DNA of 64,000 bases from Kangiella marina (GTDB lineage Bacteria > Pseudomonadota > Gammaproteobacteria > Enterobacterales > Kangiellaceae): contig NZ_BAABFV010000002.1 of the NCBI RefSeq assembly GCF_039541235.1, forward strand, positions 372,001-436,000, read 5' to 3'. A model generated the notes under the pieces. That model had not been told where the DNA came from and did not search any database. It saw only the letters and a list, made by a program, of their open reading frames with translations. Every line of letters begins with the position of its first letter. Positions within the stretch are counted from its first letter, which is position 1. A program made the translations under genes and the position numbers. Of this stretch, positions 18,637 through 27,236 are shown piece by piece.

Positions 18637-18743
18637 ACAGGTTTCCAGCAGAGGAGGAGCGATAAAGCACCATTATAGCTGTGATAGCAAGGATAAGCAC
18701 GGAAAGGTAAGAATTACGTAGCCTATTAACAAGTAAAAAGTAG

Positions 18744-18761
18744 GGTGCGTTGTAACGCACC
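18744..18761. repeat. REP-like palindrome GGTGCGTT/AACGCACC
   Basis: GGTGCGTT (18744-18751) and AACGCACC (18754-18761) are perfectly complementary. It is followed by CCAATTCG and a TG(T/C)TG(A/G)T segment that reappear upstream of the next gene at 19450-19470, so the 18844-19389 gene is bracketed by related repeat DNA. Confidence 0.6.
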
Positions 18762-18843
18762 ATTACAGTTAAGCCAATTCGTGCCTGTTGATGCGTCAAG
18801 ACGCTGAGTTTGCCCCCCTTGGAGTACCCTGCTCTCGCTATTT

Positions 18844-19389
18844 TTAGAGAGCATTTTCCTCTGTTATCGGAGTCGCTTCCATATTGCCATTTTCTACTTC
18901 TTGTAGAATATCTCTTGCTTCCAGTATATATTCTTCTGGTATGTCTTTTTGAGATGATTTATCGATTGTGACAGTCGTCATTGTATTCCATTCTGGTATT
19001 CTAGGATCAGTAGACTTAGCTACCCCTAAGTGTATTCCACCTCCCCAAGGCATATTAAACTTTAGATAATATGTCTTTCCAGGCTCCAATTTGCCTTTAG
19101 CAACTCCCCATGATCCTTGAGCATATACCATAAAGGTGTGTATTCCAGGTGCAGCTTCATACTGGAGAAGGTCTCCCGCACTCAGAGTTCCGATAAACTT
19201 ATCCCTATCCCATACCTCTACTTTAACACCATCTCCCATAAAAACGGCTCTTCTAACAATGTTTACTGTGGATTTATCTGGTTTTGCAGTGGTTTGAAAC
19301 TCTACCTCTTTCATGTTGCCCAGACCAGCACAAGCTGTGAGATTAAGGGAAATGACGATTAAGCAAATAGTTCGTAATGATTTAAGCAT
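18844..19389 (-). CDS. DUF2846-like lipoprotein
   Basis: A 181-residue predicted lipoprotein: signal ending in the lipobox LTAC (Cys20). The segment VNIVRRAVFMGDGVKVEVWD, then FIGTLSAGDLLQYEAAPG and HTFMVYA resembles DUF2846 and related lipoproteins that carry one beta-rich domain. It is likely anchored in the outer membrane facing the periplasm. Function unknown. Both flanks carry repeat sequences, hinting at acquisition or turnover as a cassette. Confidence 0.75.
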   Translation of the reverse strand: MLKSLRTICLIVISLNLTACAGLGNMKEVEFQTTAKPDKSTVNIVRRAVFMGDGVKVEVWDRDKFIGTLSAGDLLQYEAAPGIHTFMVYAQGSWGVAKGKLEPGKTYYLKFNMPWGGGIHLGVAKSTDPRIPEWNTMTTVTIDKSSQKDIPEEYILEARDILQEVENGNMEATPITEENAL

Positions 19390-19434
19390 TTTAAAACCTC
19401 TAATTAAATGGGTTATTGTTCTTAGATCGCAAAA

Positions 19435-19503
19435 TAGGGCGCGTTAACCCAATTCGCGTATGCTGGTAAGTCTCGACAGAGGGTCTGCCCCGTGGGGGGG
19501 GGG
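19435..19503. repeat. Degenerate repeat with G10 tract
   Basis: TAGGGCGCGTT, then CCAATTCG (about 19449-19456) parallels the repeat at 18741-18780 on the other side of the lipoprotein gene. It ends in ten consecutive G (19494-19503), a homopolymer prone to slippage or to sequencing error. It lies between the stop of the 19525-20055 gene and the start of the 18844-19389 gene. Confidence 0.5.
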
Positions 19504-19524
19504 AACCCTACAATTGCTAACCAA

Positions 19525-20055
19525 TTAGCTTTCCGTTTCTTCATTTGATAGTAGTTTATTCACTTTAGGTTGCAAGAACCATACACCAATCGGGAAAAAC
19601 CATAGAAGAAAGAAAGGCCCGCAATAATCGACAAAAGATGCATCTTTCTGTTGCTCAAGCTTAATCAGTTGCTTTGCCGTGAATCCGATAGAGTAGAATA
19701 TGGCAACCATTGCTAACAAATGAAATAGAACAATCAGGCTTGGTAGACCATGCTGAGGGTTCATAAAGAAATTGCTTGCGACGACAAGGTATAACGACGC
19801 ATATACTAGCCCAACGTACATTTTAGTTGGAGAGCTTGCTAATTCAGGGGGCAGTCTTTTGAAACATTCAGATGCAATGGAGCCAACCCAGGCAAAAAGT
19901 ATAAGCATCATCATCAGCGTTAAACCAAACACCGTAGTTGTGTTTGGCATTTCGTTGGTTTGGAACGAATTGAATACTAGTAGCTGGGATAGAAACATTG
20001 GTAGCATCAAAAGAATAAATAGTTGCCAATGTTTTGCCGTAATAAAAAATTTCAT
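19525..20055 (-). CDS. Hypothetical four-helix membrane protein
   Basis: A 176-residue protein with about five hydrophobic segments (12-31, 41-60, 79-98, 105-125 and a final one near 150-162). No catalytic or family motif recognised. The last helix contains FFLLWFFPIGVWFLQPKVNKLL, similar to the C-terminal helix of many uncharacterised inner-membrane proteins. It is flanked by repeat elements on both sides. Confidence 0.65.
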   Translation of the reverse strand: MKFFITAKHWQLFILLMLPMFLSQLLVFNSFQTNEMPNTTTVFGLTLMMMLILFAWVGSIASECFKRLPPELASSPTKMYVGLVYASLYLVVASNFFMNPQHGLPSLIVLFHLLAMVAIFYSIGFTAKQLIKLEQQKDASFVDYCGPFFLLWFFPIGVWFLQPKVNKLLSNEETES

Positions 20056-20089
20056 TAAATATCCTTATATTTAAATTGTTAGTATGTAG

Positions 20090-20114
20090 GTTGGGGGCGC
20101 TTGTGAACCCCAAC
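20090..20114. repeat. REP-like palindrome GTTGGGG/CCCCAAC
   Basis: GTTGGGG (20090-20096) and CCCCAAC (20108-20114) are complementary with an 11-bp loop. It separates the 19525-20055 gene from the 20222-20821 gene and belongs to the same general class as the palindromes at 12381, 18744 and 48042. Confidence 0.55.
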
Positions 20115-20221
20115 GGTTGTTAGTTAAAAATGATTGAGGGGCATTCTTGACTCCAGCTTACGGCTGCTAAAAATTTTACTCTTACCCCATTTATTTTTAG
20201 GTGTGTGCCCAAACCTCATGG

Positions 20222-20821
20222 TCACTCTGTTCCTTCGAGGCTACGCTTGCTACATTTATATGGCGTAAGATAGCTATTACCTACTGAGTTAGACATTCGC
20301 ACAAGAGATTTACCTTTGAATAAACACTTTCTATTGACTAGTTTAATATTTTCAACACCTTTTTTGACTAGGTCTTTTTCTACTTCCCCGAAACCAGATT
20401 GTGTTAATTTATGGACCACTGGGCCGCCGCCCTCATCCCATTGGATATCAATGTATACCTTTCCAAGGTTCGTTACTTCTCCTTTTGACACCTCAAATCT
20501 TGCTAGAGTGTTGCTGTATACTCTTTGGTCAATAATAGATATCGTCCACTCAAAAGTCCCTGCGGGTAACTCTAGTAATAGTGGCCGTGGGTCGCCCGTA
20601 TATGGAATTGTGCCATGTCCAATCCCACCTTTTCCATCATAGTAAACTATTGATAATGGCCGCCCCCAAATGGACTCATTTTTATAAGGCCAGCTTGATT
20701 CAAAGGAAATCGATACCATGCCGTATCCTTCCTTCACCTCAGATATAGATTTCAATTGTTTAGCAGGTGAAACGCAGCCTGCTATTATTATTACAAATAG
20801 CGTTGCTAGTAATGTTTTCAT
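20222..20821 (-). CDS. Hypothetical lipoprotein
   Basis: A 199-residue protein with a lipoprotein signal ending IIAGC (Cys16). The mature part is beta-rich: RPLSIVYYDGKGGIGHGTIP, then PLLLELPAGTFEWTISIIDQ and KGEVTNLGKVYIDIQWDEGG. This is like carboxypeptidase-regulatory or DUF2846-type folds, but I cannot name the family. It shares architecture with the 18844-19389 lipoprotein two genes away. Confidence 0.7.
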   Translation of the reverse strand: MKTLLATLFVIIIAGCVSPAKQLKSISEVKEGYGMVSISFESSWPYKNESIWGRPLSIVYYDGKGGIGHGTIPYTGDPRPLLLELPAGTFEWTISIIDQRVYSNTLARFEVSKGEVTNLGKVYIDIQWDEGGGPVVHKLTQSGFGEVEKDLVKKGVENIKLVNRKCLFKGKSLVRMSNSVGNSYLTPYKCSKRSLEGTE

Positions 20822-20837
20822 TTCTTTGTAACCTCAT

Positions 20838-21089
20838 TTATTTATTTCGCTTGCTTTTTATCACCTTGCCGACAAGAAATGTGGCTAAACCTGATAGAGA
20901 CAAAACAATTACCCAGAATGCTGGAGCCGTACGTTCATACTGGGGAATAAAGTCAGAATAAGCTCCTTCACAGGTTAACCCCAAATTGCTCCATAATCCG
21001 CCTGCATCCATACATGCATCGATACTAAAGAATGAGATAAGCAGTAAACAGCTAACTGTGAAGGTGGCGATCAATAGACTTTGCTTCAT
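20838..21089 (-). CDS. Hypothetical two-helix membrane protein
   Basis: An 83-residue protein with an N-terminal hydrophobic segment (6-23), a short loop containing two cysteines (DACMDAGG, then LTCEGAYSD) and a second hydrophobic segment (about 53-74) followed by a basic end (KVIKSKRNK). The two cysteines would face the periplasm. It lies 16 bp upstream of the 20222-20821 lipoprotein gene and is probably co-transcribed with it. Confidence 0.65.
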   Translation of the reverse strand: MKQSLLIATFTVSCLLLISFFSIDACMDAGGLWSNLGLTCEGAYSDFIPQYERTAPAFWVIVLSLSGLATFLVGKVIKSKRNK

Positions 21090-21282
21090 TCTCGTAGAGC
21101 CTTAACTTTTATATAACCGAGCTTTGTCGATAGTCTGTGGATACTTTGTCCTTTTATATGGCTAATACCTAGCAAAGCAGACATCAATGTCGTGTTTGTT
21201 ATTGAGGATATTAGCAAGATCAGTAGGTTATGGAAAGTGATGACTGAGATACCGAGATCTCTGGAACTCTTACCAATTCCAA

Positions 21283-21310
21283 TTGTACTCGCACGACTTC
21301 CCTTTATAAT
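21283..21310 (+). promoter_or_regulatory. Sigma-70-like promoter for yheS
   Basis: TTGTAC (21283-21288) and a perfect TATAAT (21305-21310) with a 16-bp spacer. The yheS ATG is at 21340, giving a leader of about 23 nt. Confidence 0.6.
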
Positions 21311-21339
21311 GTCCTCAACTTTTATCAATCCATAATTCC

Positions 21340-23283
21340 ATGCTGTTTTTCGAGAACATGGCGCTTCGCCGTGGTAAAAAAGTGTTATTTGAAGACGCGA
21401 GTTTTATCATCAACCCGAAAGATAAGGTTGGTGTGACTGGTGCTAATGGCACCGGTAAGTCGTCGTTGTTCGCGTTGATCCGTGGGGAGCTTGAGGAGGA
21501 TTCGGGCAATTTCTCGATGGCGGGGAATGTGACGATTTCGAGCGTGCGTCAGGAGACGCCTGCGGTTGAAACCTCGGCGCTGGAGTATGTGATTGAGGGC
21601 GATGTTGAGCTTGTTGAGATTGAGGCGGCTTTGGCGAAGGCGGAAGCTGAGGAAGACGGTAATGCGATTGGTAAGCTTCACCAGCAGTTAGACACGATTC
21701 AGGGGTATTCGGCACGAGCACGAGCTGGGGCTTTGATGCATGGTCTGGGCTTTACCGCCGAGCAGGAGCAGTTACCAGTATCGAGTTTTTCGGGCGGTTG
21801 GCGGATGCGTTTGAACTTAGCGCAGGCGTTGATGTGTCGTTCGGATTTGTTATTGCTCGATGAGCCGACTAACCACTTGGATTTCGAGGCGGTGGTGTGG
21901 CTGGAAAAGTGGTTAGAATCTTACCAAGGCGCAGTTTTATTGATTTCGCACGATAGGGATTTCCTTGACCGCGTGATTGATCGTGTGGCGCATATCGAGC
22001 AACAGCACATCAAGTTATACAGCGGTAATTATTCGAGCTTTGAGCTCCAGCGCGCAGAGCAGTTGGCGCAGCAGCAAGCGAATTACGAACGCCAGCAGAA
22101 AGAAATTGCGCACATGCAGTCTTACGTGGATCGCTTTAAAGCGAAAGCGAGCAAGGCCAAGCAGGCGCAAAGCCGCGTTAAGGCTTTGGAGCGCATGGAG
22201 AAAATTTCTGCGGCGCATGTCGACTCACCATTTAATTTTAATTTTCCAGAGTTGGGCCATGTGCCGAGCCCTTTATTGCAGCTAAAAGAAGTCAATGCTG
22301 GTTATGAGGTAGAGAGCGATACAGAAGACGGGCAAGTAACGATTCTGAATAAAGTGGGCTTTACTTTACTGCCCAATGATCGAATTGGTCTTTTGGGAAA
22401 AAACGGCGCGGGTAAATCGACTTTAATTAAAGTGTTGGCGGGGGAGCTAGCGATTCAGGCGGGCGAGCGTGTCGAGGCCAAGCATTTAAACATTGGTTAT
22501 TTCGCGCAGCATCAATTGGAACAGTTGCATCCGCAAATGTCACCGATTCAGCACTTACAGCGTGAATATCCAGACGCGACTGAGCAGGAGTTACGCAATT
22601 TTTTAGGTGGCTTTGACTTTAATGGCGACAAAGCGCTAGAGCCAGTGGCACCGTTTTCGGGTGGTGAAAAAGCGCGTTTGGTGTTGGCGTTATTAGTGTA
22701 CTCCAAGCCGAATGTACTGTTGCTTGATGAACCGACTAACCACTTGGACTTGGAAATGCGCCATGCCATGAACGTGGCGTTGCAGGGTTTCGAAGGCGCG
22801 GTGGTGCTGGTGTCGCACGATAAGCACATGCTTCGTACTGTAACCGATGATTTATTTTTAGTCGCTGATGGCGGCGTCAAGCCGTTCGAGGGTGACTTGG
22901 ACGATTATGCCAAATGGGCGCTGGAGCAGTCGTCTCTGGAGCGACGCTCGAATAGAGAAAAAGCAGACAGCATGTCTTCAGAGTCACAACCTGACATGTC
23001 TGGGAAAGAAGTCTCGCGTAAAGAGCAGCGTAGAATTGATGCCGAAAAGCGTAAAGCCTTGCAGCCATTGAAAAACAAGCTGCGAAAAGTTGAGCAGGAA
23101 ATGGATAAGGTACAAAAACGCAAAGCCGAGCTTGATGACCTCATGGCAGATCAAAGCCTGTATGAAGAAGTGAATAAAGGCAAGTTGGCGGAGCTCAGCG
23201 GAGAGTATGGCGAGGTGAACCAACGCTTGGAAACCCTGGAAGAAGATTGGTTGATGTTGAATGAGGAGTTGGAAGGGGCTTAA
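21340..23283 (+). CDS. yheS: ABC-F ATPase YheS
   Basis: A 647-residue soluble protein with two ABC ATPase domains and no membrane segment. Walker A motifs are GANGTGKSS and GKNGAGKST; signature motifs are SGGWRMRL and SGGEKARL; both Walker B are LLLDEPTNHLD. The interdomain linker and the last ~90 residues are highly charged and helical. Overall sequence is clearly E. coli YheS-like (FENMALRRGKKVLF; IQHLQREYP; FGGxKA-type spacing). ABC-F proteins act on the ribosome. It ends the accessory block, co-directional with ruvB 245 bp downstream; that gap shows no gene. Confidence 0.93.
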   Translation: MLFFENMALRRGKKVLFEDASFIINPKDKVGVTGANGTGKSSLFALIRGELEEDSGNFSMAGNVTISSVRQETPAVETSALEYVIEGDVELVEIEAALAKAEAEEDGNAIGKLHQQLDTIQGYSARARAGALMHGLGFTAEQEQLPVSSFSGGWRMRLNLAQALMCRSDLLLLDEPTNHLDFEAVVWLEKWLESYQGAVLLISHDRDFLDRVIDRVAHIEQQHIKLYSGNYSSFELQRAEQLAQQQANYERQQKEIAHMQSYVDRFKAKASKAKQAQSRVKALERMEKISAAHVDSPFNFNFPELGHVPSPLLQLKEVNAGYEVESDTEDGQVTILNKVGFTLLPNDRIGLLGKNGAGKSTLIKVLAGELAIQAGERVEAKHLNIGYFAQHQLEQLHPQMSPIQHLQREYPDATEQELRNFLGGFDFNGDKALEPVAPFSGGEKARLVLALLVYSKPNVLLLDEPTNHLDLEMRHAMNVALQGFEGAVVLVSHDKHMLRTVTDDLFLVADGGVKPFEGDLDDYAKWALEQSSLERRSNREKADSMSSESQPDMSGKEVSRKEQRRIDAEKRKALQPLKNKLRKVEQEMDKVQKRKAELDDLMADQSLYEEVNKGKLAELSGEYGEVNQRLETLEEDWLMLNEELEGA

Positions 23284-23527
23284 TACCTTTTGGTCATTCA
23301 GGATCTTTCTATGCGGATATTGAGCGACCTTTAGCAAGATTCCAAATCTAGTTTGTAATGACACAATCTGAGCGACGTAGCAAATGTTCACCTAACCCCT
23401 TAAATTTCCAAGAAAAAGGCGGATTCTGGCCAATTGTGGAAAAGGATTGGTTTTGGTTCCATCCAAGCCTGAGCCTTGGTAGACTTAACCGCATTAAAGC
23501 TTTTGGTGCTACGAGCACATAAAATCG

Positions 23528-24550
23528 ATGATTGAACATGACAGAATAATAAATCCGACCGAAACCACTGACGAAGAGCAGCTTGATCGCGCTATTCGCC
23601 CGACGACTTTGCAAGATTACGTGGGGCAGGAAAAAGTCCGTGAGCAGATGGAGATTTTCCTTAAAGCGGCTCAGATGCGTAAAGAAGCGTTGGATCATGT
23701 TCTTATCTTCGGCCCTCCTGGCCTCGGTAAAACCACTCTATCTAACATTATTGCTAACGAGATGAATGTGGGTATTAAACATACCTCGGGCCCTGTTTTG
23801 GAAAAAGCGGGCGATCTAGCGGCGATGTTGACCAACCTTGAGCCGAATGACGTTTTATTTATTGATGAAATTCATCGCCTGAGCCCTCATGTTGAAGAGG
23901 TACTTTATCCGGCGATGGAGGATTATCAGCTGGATATCATGATCGGTGAGGGGCCAGCGGCACGTTCGATCAAGGTCGAGTTACCACCGTTTACGTTAGT
24001 TGGCGCGACGACTCGTGCTGGTCTGTTAACCTCCCCACTGCGTGATCGTTTCGGCATTGTGCAGCGACTTGAGTTCTACAATATCAAAGATCTGACCGGC
24101 ATCGTCATGCGCTCGGCGAAGATTTTGGGCTTGCAGATTGAAGAGTCGGGTGCGCTTGAAATCGCACGCCGTTCGCGTGGTACGCCTCGTATCGCCAACC
24201 GTTTACTACGCCGAGTACGTGATTTTGCCGAAATTAAGTCTGATGGCTTGATTACGGATAAGGTGGCGGATCGAGCACTGGATATGCTGGATGTTGATGC
24301 TAAGGGCTTCGACACCATGGATCGAAAGTTACTGTTAACCATTATTGAAAAGTTCAGCGGTGGTCCCGTGGGCTTGGACACATTAGCCGCGGCAATTGGC
24401 GAAGAGCGCGACACGATTGATGACGTGTTAGAGCCATTTTTGATTCAGCAAGGCTTTATTCAGCGGACGCCTAGAGGCCGCGTAGCGACTAAACATGCCT
24501 ATGAGCACTTTGGAATCATCCCTTCTTCGGATGGTTCTTTTGATAAATAA
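23528..24550 (+). CDS. ruvB: Holliday junction helicase motor RuvB
   Basis: AAA+ ATPase driving branch migration with RuvA. Walker A is GPPGLGKT (62-69) and Walker B is LFIDEIH (about 110-116). The sensor region [18 protein letters not shown] and the C-terminal winged-helix ([19 protein letters not shown]) complete the protein at 340 residues. It is separated from ruvCA by the 13.7-23.3 kb block, but retains its usual downstream neighbours ybgC and tolQ. Confidence 0.97.
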   Translation: MIEHDRIINPTETTDEEQLDRAIRPTTLQDYVGQEKVREQMEIFLKAAQMRKEALDHVLIFGPPGLGKTTLSNIIANEMNVGIKHTSGPVLEKAGDLAAMLTNLEPNDVLFIDEIHRLSPHVEEVLYPAMEDYQLDIMIGEGPAARSIKVELPPFTLVGATTRAGLLTSPLRDRFGIVQRLEFYNIKDLTGIVMRSAKILGLQIEESGALEIARRSRGTPRIANRLLRRVRDFAEIKSDGLITDKVADRALDMLDVDAKGFDTMDRKLLLTIIEKFSGGPVGLDTLAAAIGEERDTIDDVLEPFLIQQGFIQRTPRGRVATKHAYEHFGIIPSSDGSFDK

Positions 24551-24676
24551 GTATTGATAAGTCGGCTTTGATACATAAAATTTCGATAAGTAAATTTTCG
24601 TTAAGTAACTGTTTTCGGGATTGCCTTAACACTTTTCCAGAACTGAATCGTTATAATACTCAGGTAAGAAAAATAG

Positions 24677-25120
24677 ATGACACAGCGTGAATTTAATTGG
24701 CCTGTCAGGGTCTATTACGAAGATACAGATGTGGCTGGCGTGGTTTTTTATGCCAACTATTTAAAGTTTTATGAGCGTGGTCGTACGGAATGGTTACGTT
24801 CGTTGGGCTGGGAGCAGGATGTATTAATCGACAAAGGGCTAGCGTTTGCGGTTGCTCATGTTGATGCCAAGTATCTCAGACCGGCTCGTTTTAATGATGA
24901 GTTAGTCGTCAAGACGCGAATTAGCTCCGTTAGAAAAGCGAGTGTAATTTTCGAGCAAGAGATTCATCGGGTTGATGAAAACAGTGATGAATCTAATGAT
25001 AACAAACAACAACTAGTGAATAAGGCAACAATTCGGGTGGCTTGCGTTGATATGGACACCATGACGCCTGCTCCAATGCCACATTATTTACAAGAGGAGA
25101 TTGCACGTGAGTGGTGCTAA
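24677..25120 (+). CDS. ybgC: Acyl-CoA thioesterase YbgC (Tol-Pal associated)
   Basis: A 147-residue hot-dog-fold thioesterase. The catalytic signature is YYEDTDVAGVVFYANYLKFYERGRTEW (Asp in YEDTD), conserved in YbgC/4-HBT enzymes. In E. coli YbgC hydrolyses acyl-CoA and associates with phospholipid-synthesis enzymes. First gene of the tol cluster; its end overlaps tolQ by 14 bp. Confidence 0.94.
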   Translation: MTQREFNWPVRVYYEDTDVAGVVFYANYLKFYERGRTEWLRSLGWEQDVLIDKGLAFAVAHVDAKYLRPARFNDELVVKTRISSVRKASVIFEQEIHRVDENSDESNDNKQQLVNKATIRVACVDMDTMTPAPMPHYLQEEIAREWC

Positions 25121-25787
25121 TGACATGTCCATTGCTGGTCTTATTTTAGAAGCCAGCGTTCCAGTACAGCTGATTATGCTGTTACTTTTGATCATTTCTG
25201 TAATGTCTTGGGCGTTAATTTTTCAACGTTCTGGTGTCTTAAACATAGCGGCAAAAAAGAGTAAGCAGTTCGAGGATAAGTTTTGGTCCGGTATCGATCT
25301 GAGTAAATTATCGGGCGATTTGTCGCAAAGTACGCAAAAGAAACAGGGGCTTGAGTCTTTGTTTTTAGCGGGTTACAAAGAATTTATGCGCTTACGCCAA
25401 CAAAGTGGCGTCAGCCCAGAGGCCGTGATGGACGGCACTCATCGAGCGATGCGCGTGGCGCACAGTCGTGAAGTTGAAAAGCTTGAGCAGAACTTATCGT
25501 TCTTAGCGACTGTCGGTTCGGTTACGCCTTATATTGGTCTATTCGGTACGGTTTGGGGCATCATGACCTCATTTATCGCGCTGGGTAGCGTTAAGCAGGC
25601 TACGCTGGCAATGGTCGCGCCCGGTATCGCTGAGGCTTTGATTGCGACGGCAATGGGTTTGTTCGCGGCGATTCCAGCCGTTATCGCCTATAACCGTTTT
25701 ACTAATCGCTTACAGCGCATTGAAACCCAGTACGAAAACTTTTTAGAGGAGTTTTCGGGTATTTTGCACCGCAAGGCGCACAGCTAA
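25107..25787 (+). CDS. tolQ: Tol-Pal system proton channel subunit TolQ
   Basis: Inner-membrane protein of the ExbB/MotA/TolQ family, forming with TolR the proton-driven stator that energises TolA during outer-membrane constriction. Three transmembrane segments: about 9-30, 127-150 and 160-182, with the conserved VGSVTPYIGLFGTVWGIM and GIAEALIATAMGLFAAIPA. I place the start at GTG 25107, preceded by AGGAG (25095-25099) with 7-nt spacing, within the ybgC end. Length 226 residues, close to E. coli. Confidence 0.95.
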   Translation: MSGANDMSIAGLILEASVPVQLIMLLLLIISVMSWALIFQRSGVLNIAAKKSKQFEDKFWSGIDLSKLSGDLSQSTQKKQGLESLFLAGYKEFMRLRQQSGVSPEAVMDGTHRAMRVAHSREVEKLEQNLSFLATVGSVTPYIGLFGTVWGIMTSFIALGSVKQATLAMVAPGIAEALIATAMGLFAAIPAVIAYNRFTNRLQRIETQYENFLEEFSGILHRKAHS

Positions 25788-25797
25788 GGTCATTATT

Positions 25798-26235
25798 ATG
25801 CCGCAACTTGTACGCAGACAAAGACGCCGACTTAACGCTGAGATCAATGTGGTTCCTTACATTGATGTGATGCTGGTGCTGTTGGTGATTTTTATGATTA
25901 CCGCGCCGCTGATCACCGCGGGTATCCAAGTCGACTTGCCGACTGCTGAAGCTGAGCCGATGTCACCAGAGCAAAGCACGCCGTTTATTGTGTCGATTAA
26001 CTCTGATGGACAGTATTACTTAGAAATTGGCAGTTCTGCTGGGCGTCCAGAGCCTTTGAGCCGTGAGGAGTTGTTGGATACGGTTCTGACTGAGCTTGAA
26101 ACCTCGCCTGAGTCGCCGATTTTGATTAATGGTGATAAGTCAGTACCCTACGGTGATGTGGTTGAATTGATGGATCAGTTGAGACAAGTCGCAGGGATAG
26201 AGAATGTTGGTTTGATGACGCAACAGCCTAACTAG
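25798..26235 (+). CDS. tolR: Tol-Pal system protein TolR
   Basis: A 145-residue ExbD/TolR-family protein with one N-terminal helix (~20-40) carrying the functional Asp in VVPYIDVMLVLLVIFMIT, then a periplasmic domain. It partners TolQ to form the proton pathway. Gap to tolQ is 10 bp and to tolA 7 bp, so they are in one operon. Confidence 0.95.
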   Translation: MPQLVRRQRRRLNAEINVVPYIDVMLVLLVIFMITAPLITAGIQVDLPTAEAEPMSPEQSTPFIVSINSDGQYYLEIGSSAGRPEPLSREELLDTVLTELETSPESPILINGDKSVPYGDVVELMDQLRQVAGIENVGLMTQQPN

Positions 26236-26242
26236 GTGACGA

Positions 26243-27214
26243 ATGCCAAATAAGAAAAAATCTTTACCGATTATTTTATCCGTAGTACTACACTTAGTAC
26301 TAATCGGCGCTATTGTCTGGAAGTTTATTTGGGAGCCCAATATTCCAGAGCACAAGTATGTTGATGCACCGATCCAAGCGCGTATCGCGCAAGCGCCAAA
26401 GACTAATCCACCGCCACCTAGCGATGATCAAGAGAAAAAGCGTGAGCAAGAGCGTTTAAAAAAGCAACAGCAAGAGAAAGAGCGCTTAGAAAAGTTGAAG
26501 CGTGAAAAAGAACTGGCTGAGAAAAAAGCGCAAGAACAAGCTGAGGCGGAGAAGCGAGCTCAAGAGCAGGCGGAGTTAGAGCGTAAGAAAAAGCTTGCCC
26601 TAGAGAAAAAACTCGAAGAAGAGAAACGTGAGAAAGAGCGTCTAGAGGAAGAAAAACGTCAACAAGCGGAAGCTGAGCGTAAGCGTAAAGAAGAGGCTGA
26701 GAAGAAGCGCTTGGCTGAAGAACAGCGTAAAAAAGAAGAAGCTGAGAAAAAGCGTTTAGCGGAAGAAAAGCGTAAGAAGGAAGAAGCTGAGCGTAAAAAA
26801 CGTGAGGAAGCTGAGCGTAAACGCAAAGAAGAAGAACGCAAGCGTCAAGAAGAGCTGGAGCGACTGCAGAAAGAGCTTGAGGCTCAGGAAGGCGAGTTCT
26901 TCGATGCAATGGAAGGGGATGTTAAAAAAGCACAGGCTTTGACTGAGCTGGAAAAGATTAAAGCTCAAATTAGAAGTAAGTTAGTAAGGTTATGGAATAA
27001 GCCATCAGCGTTAGGCTCATGTACGATTACGATAAAAACAGCGCCTGGTGGAGTGGTTTTAGATACGATTATTGTCGGTGGTGACGATATTTATTGTCAG
27101 ACTGGTATTGCTGCAATCAATCGTGCATCACCATTGCCGTACTCAGAAAATCCTGATGTCATCGAGGAACTGAGAACGATAACATTTACTTTTGACCCAA
27201 GTTTAAAAGATTAA
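26243..27214 (+). CDS. tolA: Tol-Pal system protein TolA
   Basis: TolA spans the periplasm linking TolQR to Pal/TolB. One N-terminal transmembrane helix (~9-28), a long Lys/Glu/Arg/Ala helix (about 60-215) built from imperfect units such as EEAEKKRLAEE, and a compact C-terminal domain III (LVRLWNKPSALGSCTITIKTAPGG onward). At 323 residues it is shorter than E. coli TolA (421), mostly through a shorter helix. The repeated codons make the DNA at ~26600-26850 internally repetitive. An AGGTGA site precedes the ATG. Confidence 0.93.
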   Translation: MPNKKKSLPIILSVVLHLVLIGAIVWKFIWEPNIPEHKYVDAPIQARIAQAPKTNPPPPSDDQEKKREQERLKKQQQEKERLEKLKREKELAEKKAQEQAEAEKRAQEQAELERKKKLALEKKLEEEKREKERLEEEKRQQAEAERKRKEEAEKKRLAEEQRKKEEAEKKRLAEEKRKKEEAERKKREEAERKRKEEERKRQEELERLQKELEAQEGEFFDAMEGDVKKAQALTELEKIKAQIRSKLVRLWNKPSALGSCTITIKTAPGGVVLDTIIVGGDDIYCQTGIAAINRASPLPYSENPDVIEELRTITFTFDPSLKD

Positions 27215-27236
27215 ACAAACCGAGAGTAGAGACTCT

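Noticed and set aside
18637-20221. Integron-like cassette array in the accessory block
   Set aside because: Short genes in one orientation separated by palindromes suggested it, but paired attC core sites (RYYYAAC / GTTRRRY) are not consistently present and there is no integrase in the window.
21086-21328. 80-residue ORF on the minus strand with an ATGA overlap to the next gene
   Set aside because: TTG start without a ribosome site, low-complexity hydrophobic sequence, and it runs across the likely yheS promoter. The overlap is probably accidental.
26418-26909. Long antisense ORF across tolA
   Set aside because: Mirror image of the low-complexity Lys/Glu/Ala helix of tolA; its codons follow from the tolA repeats.
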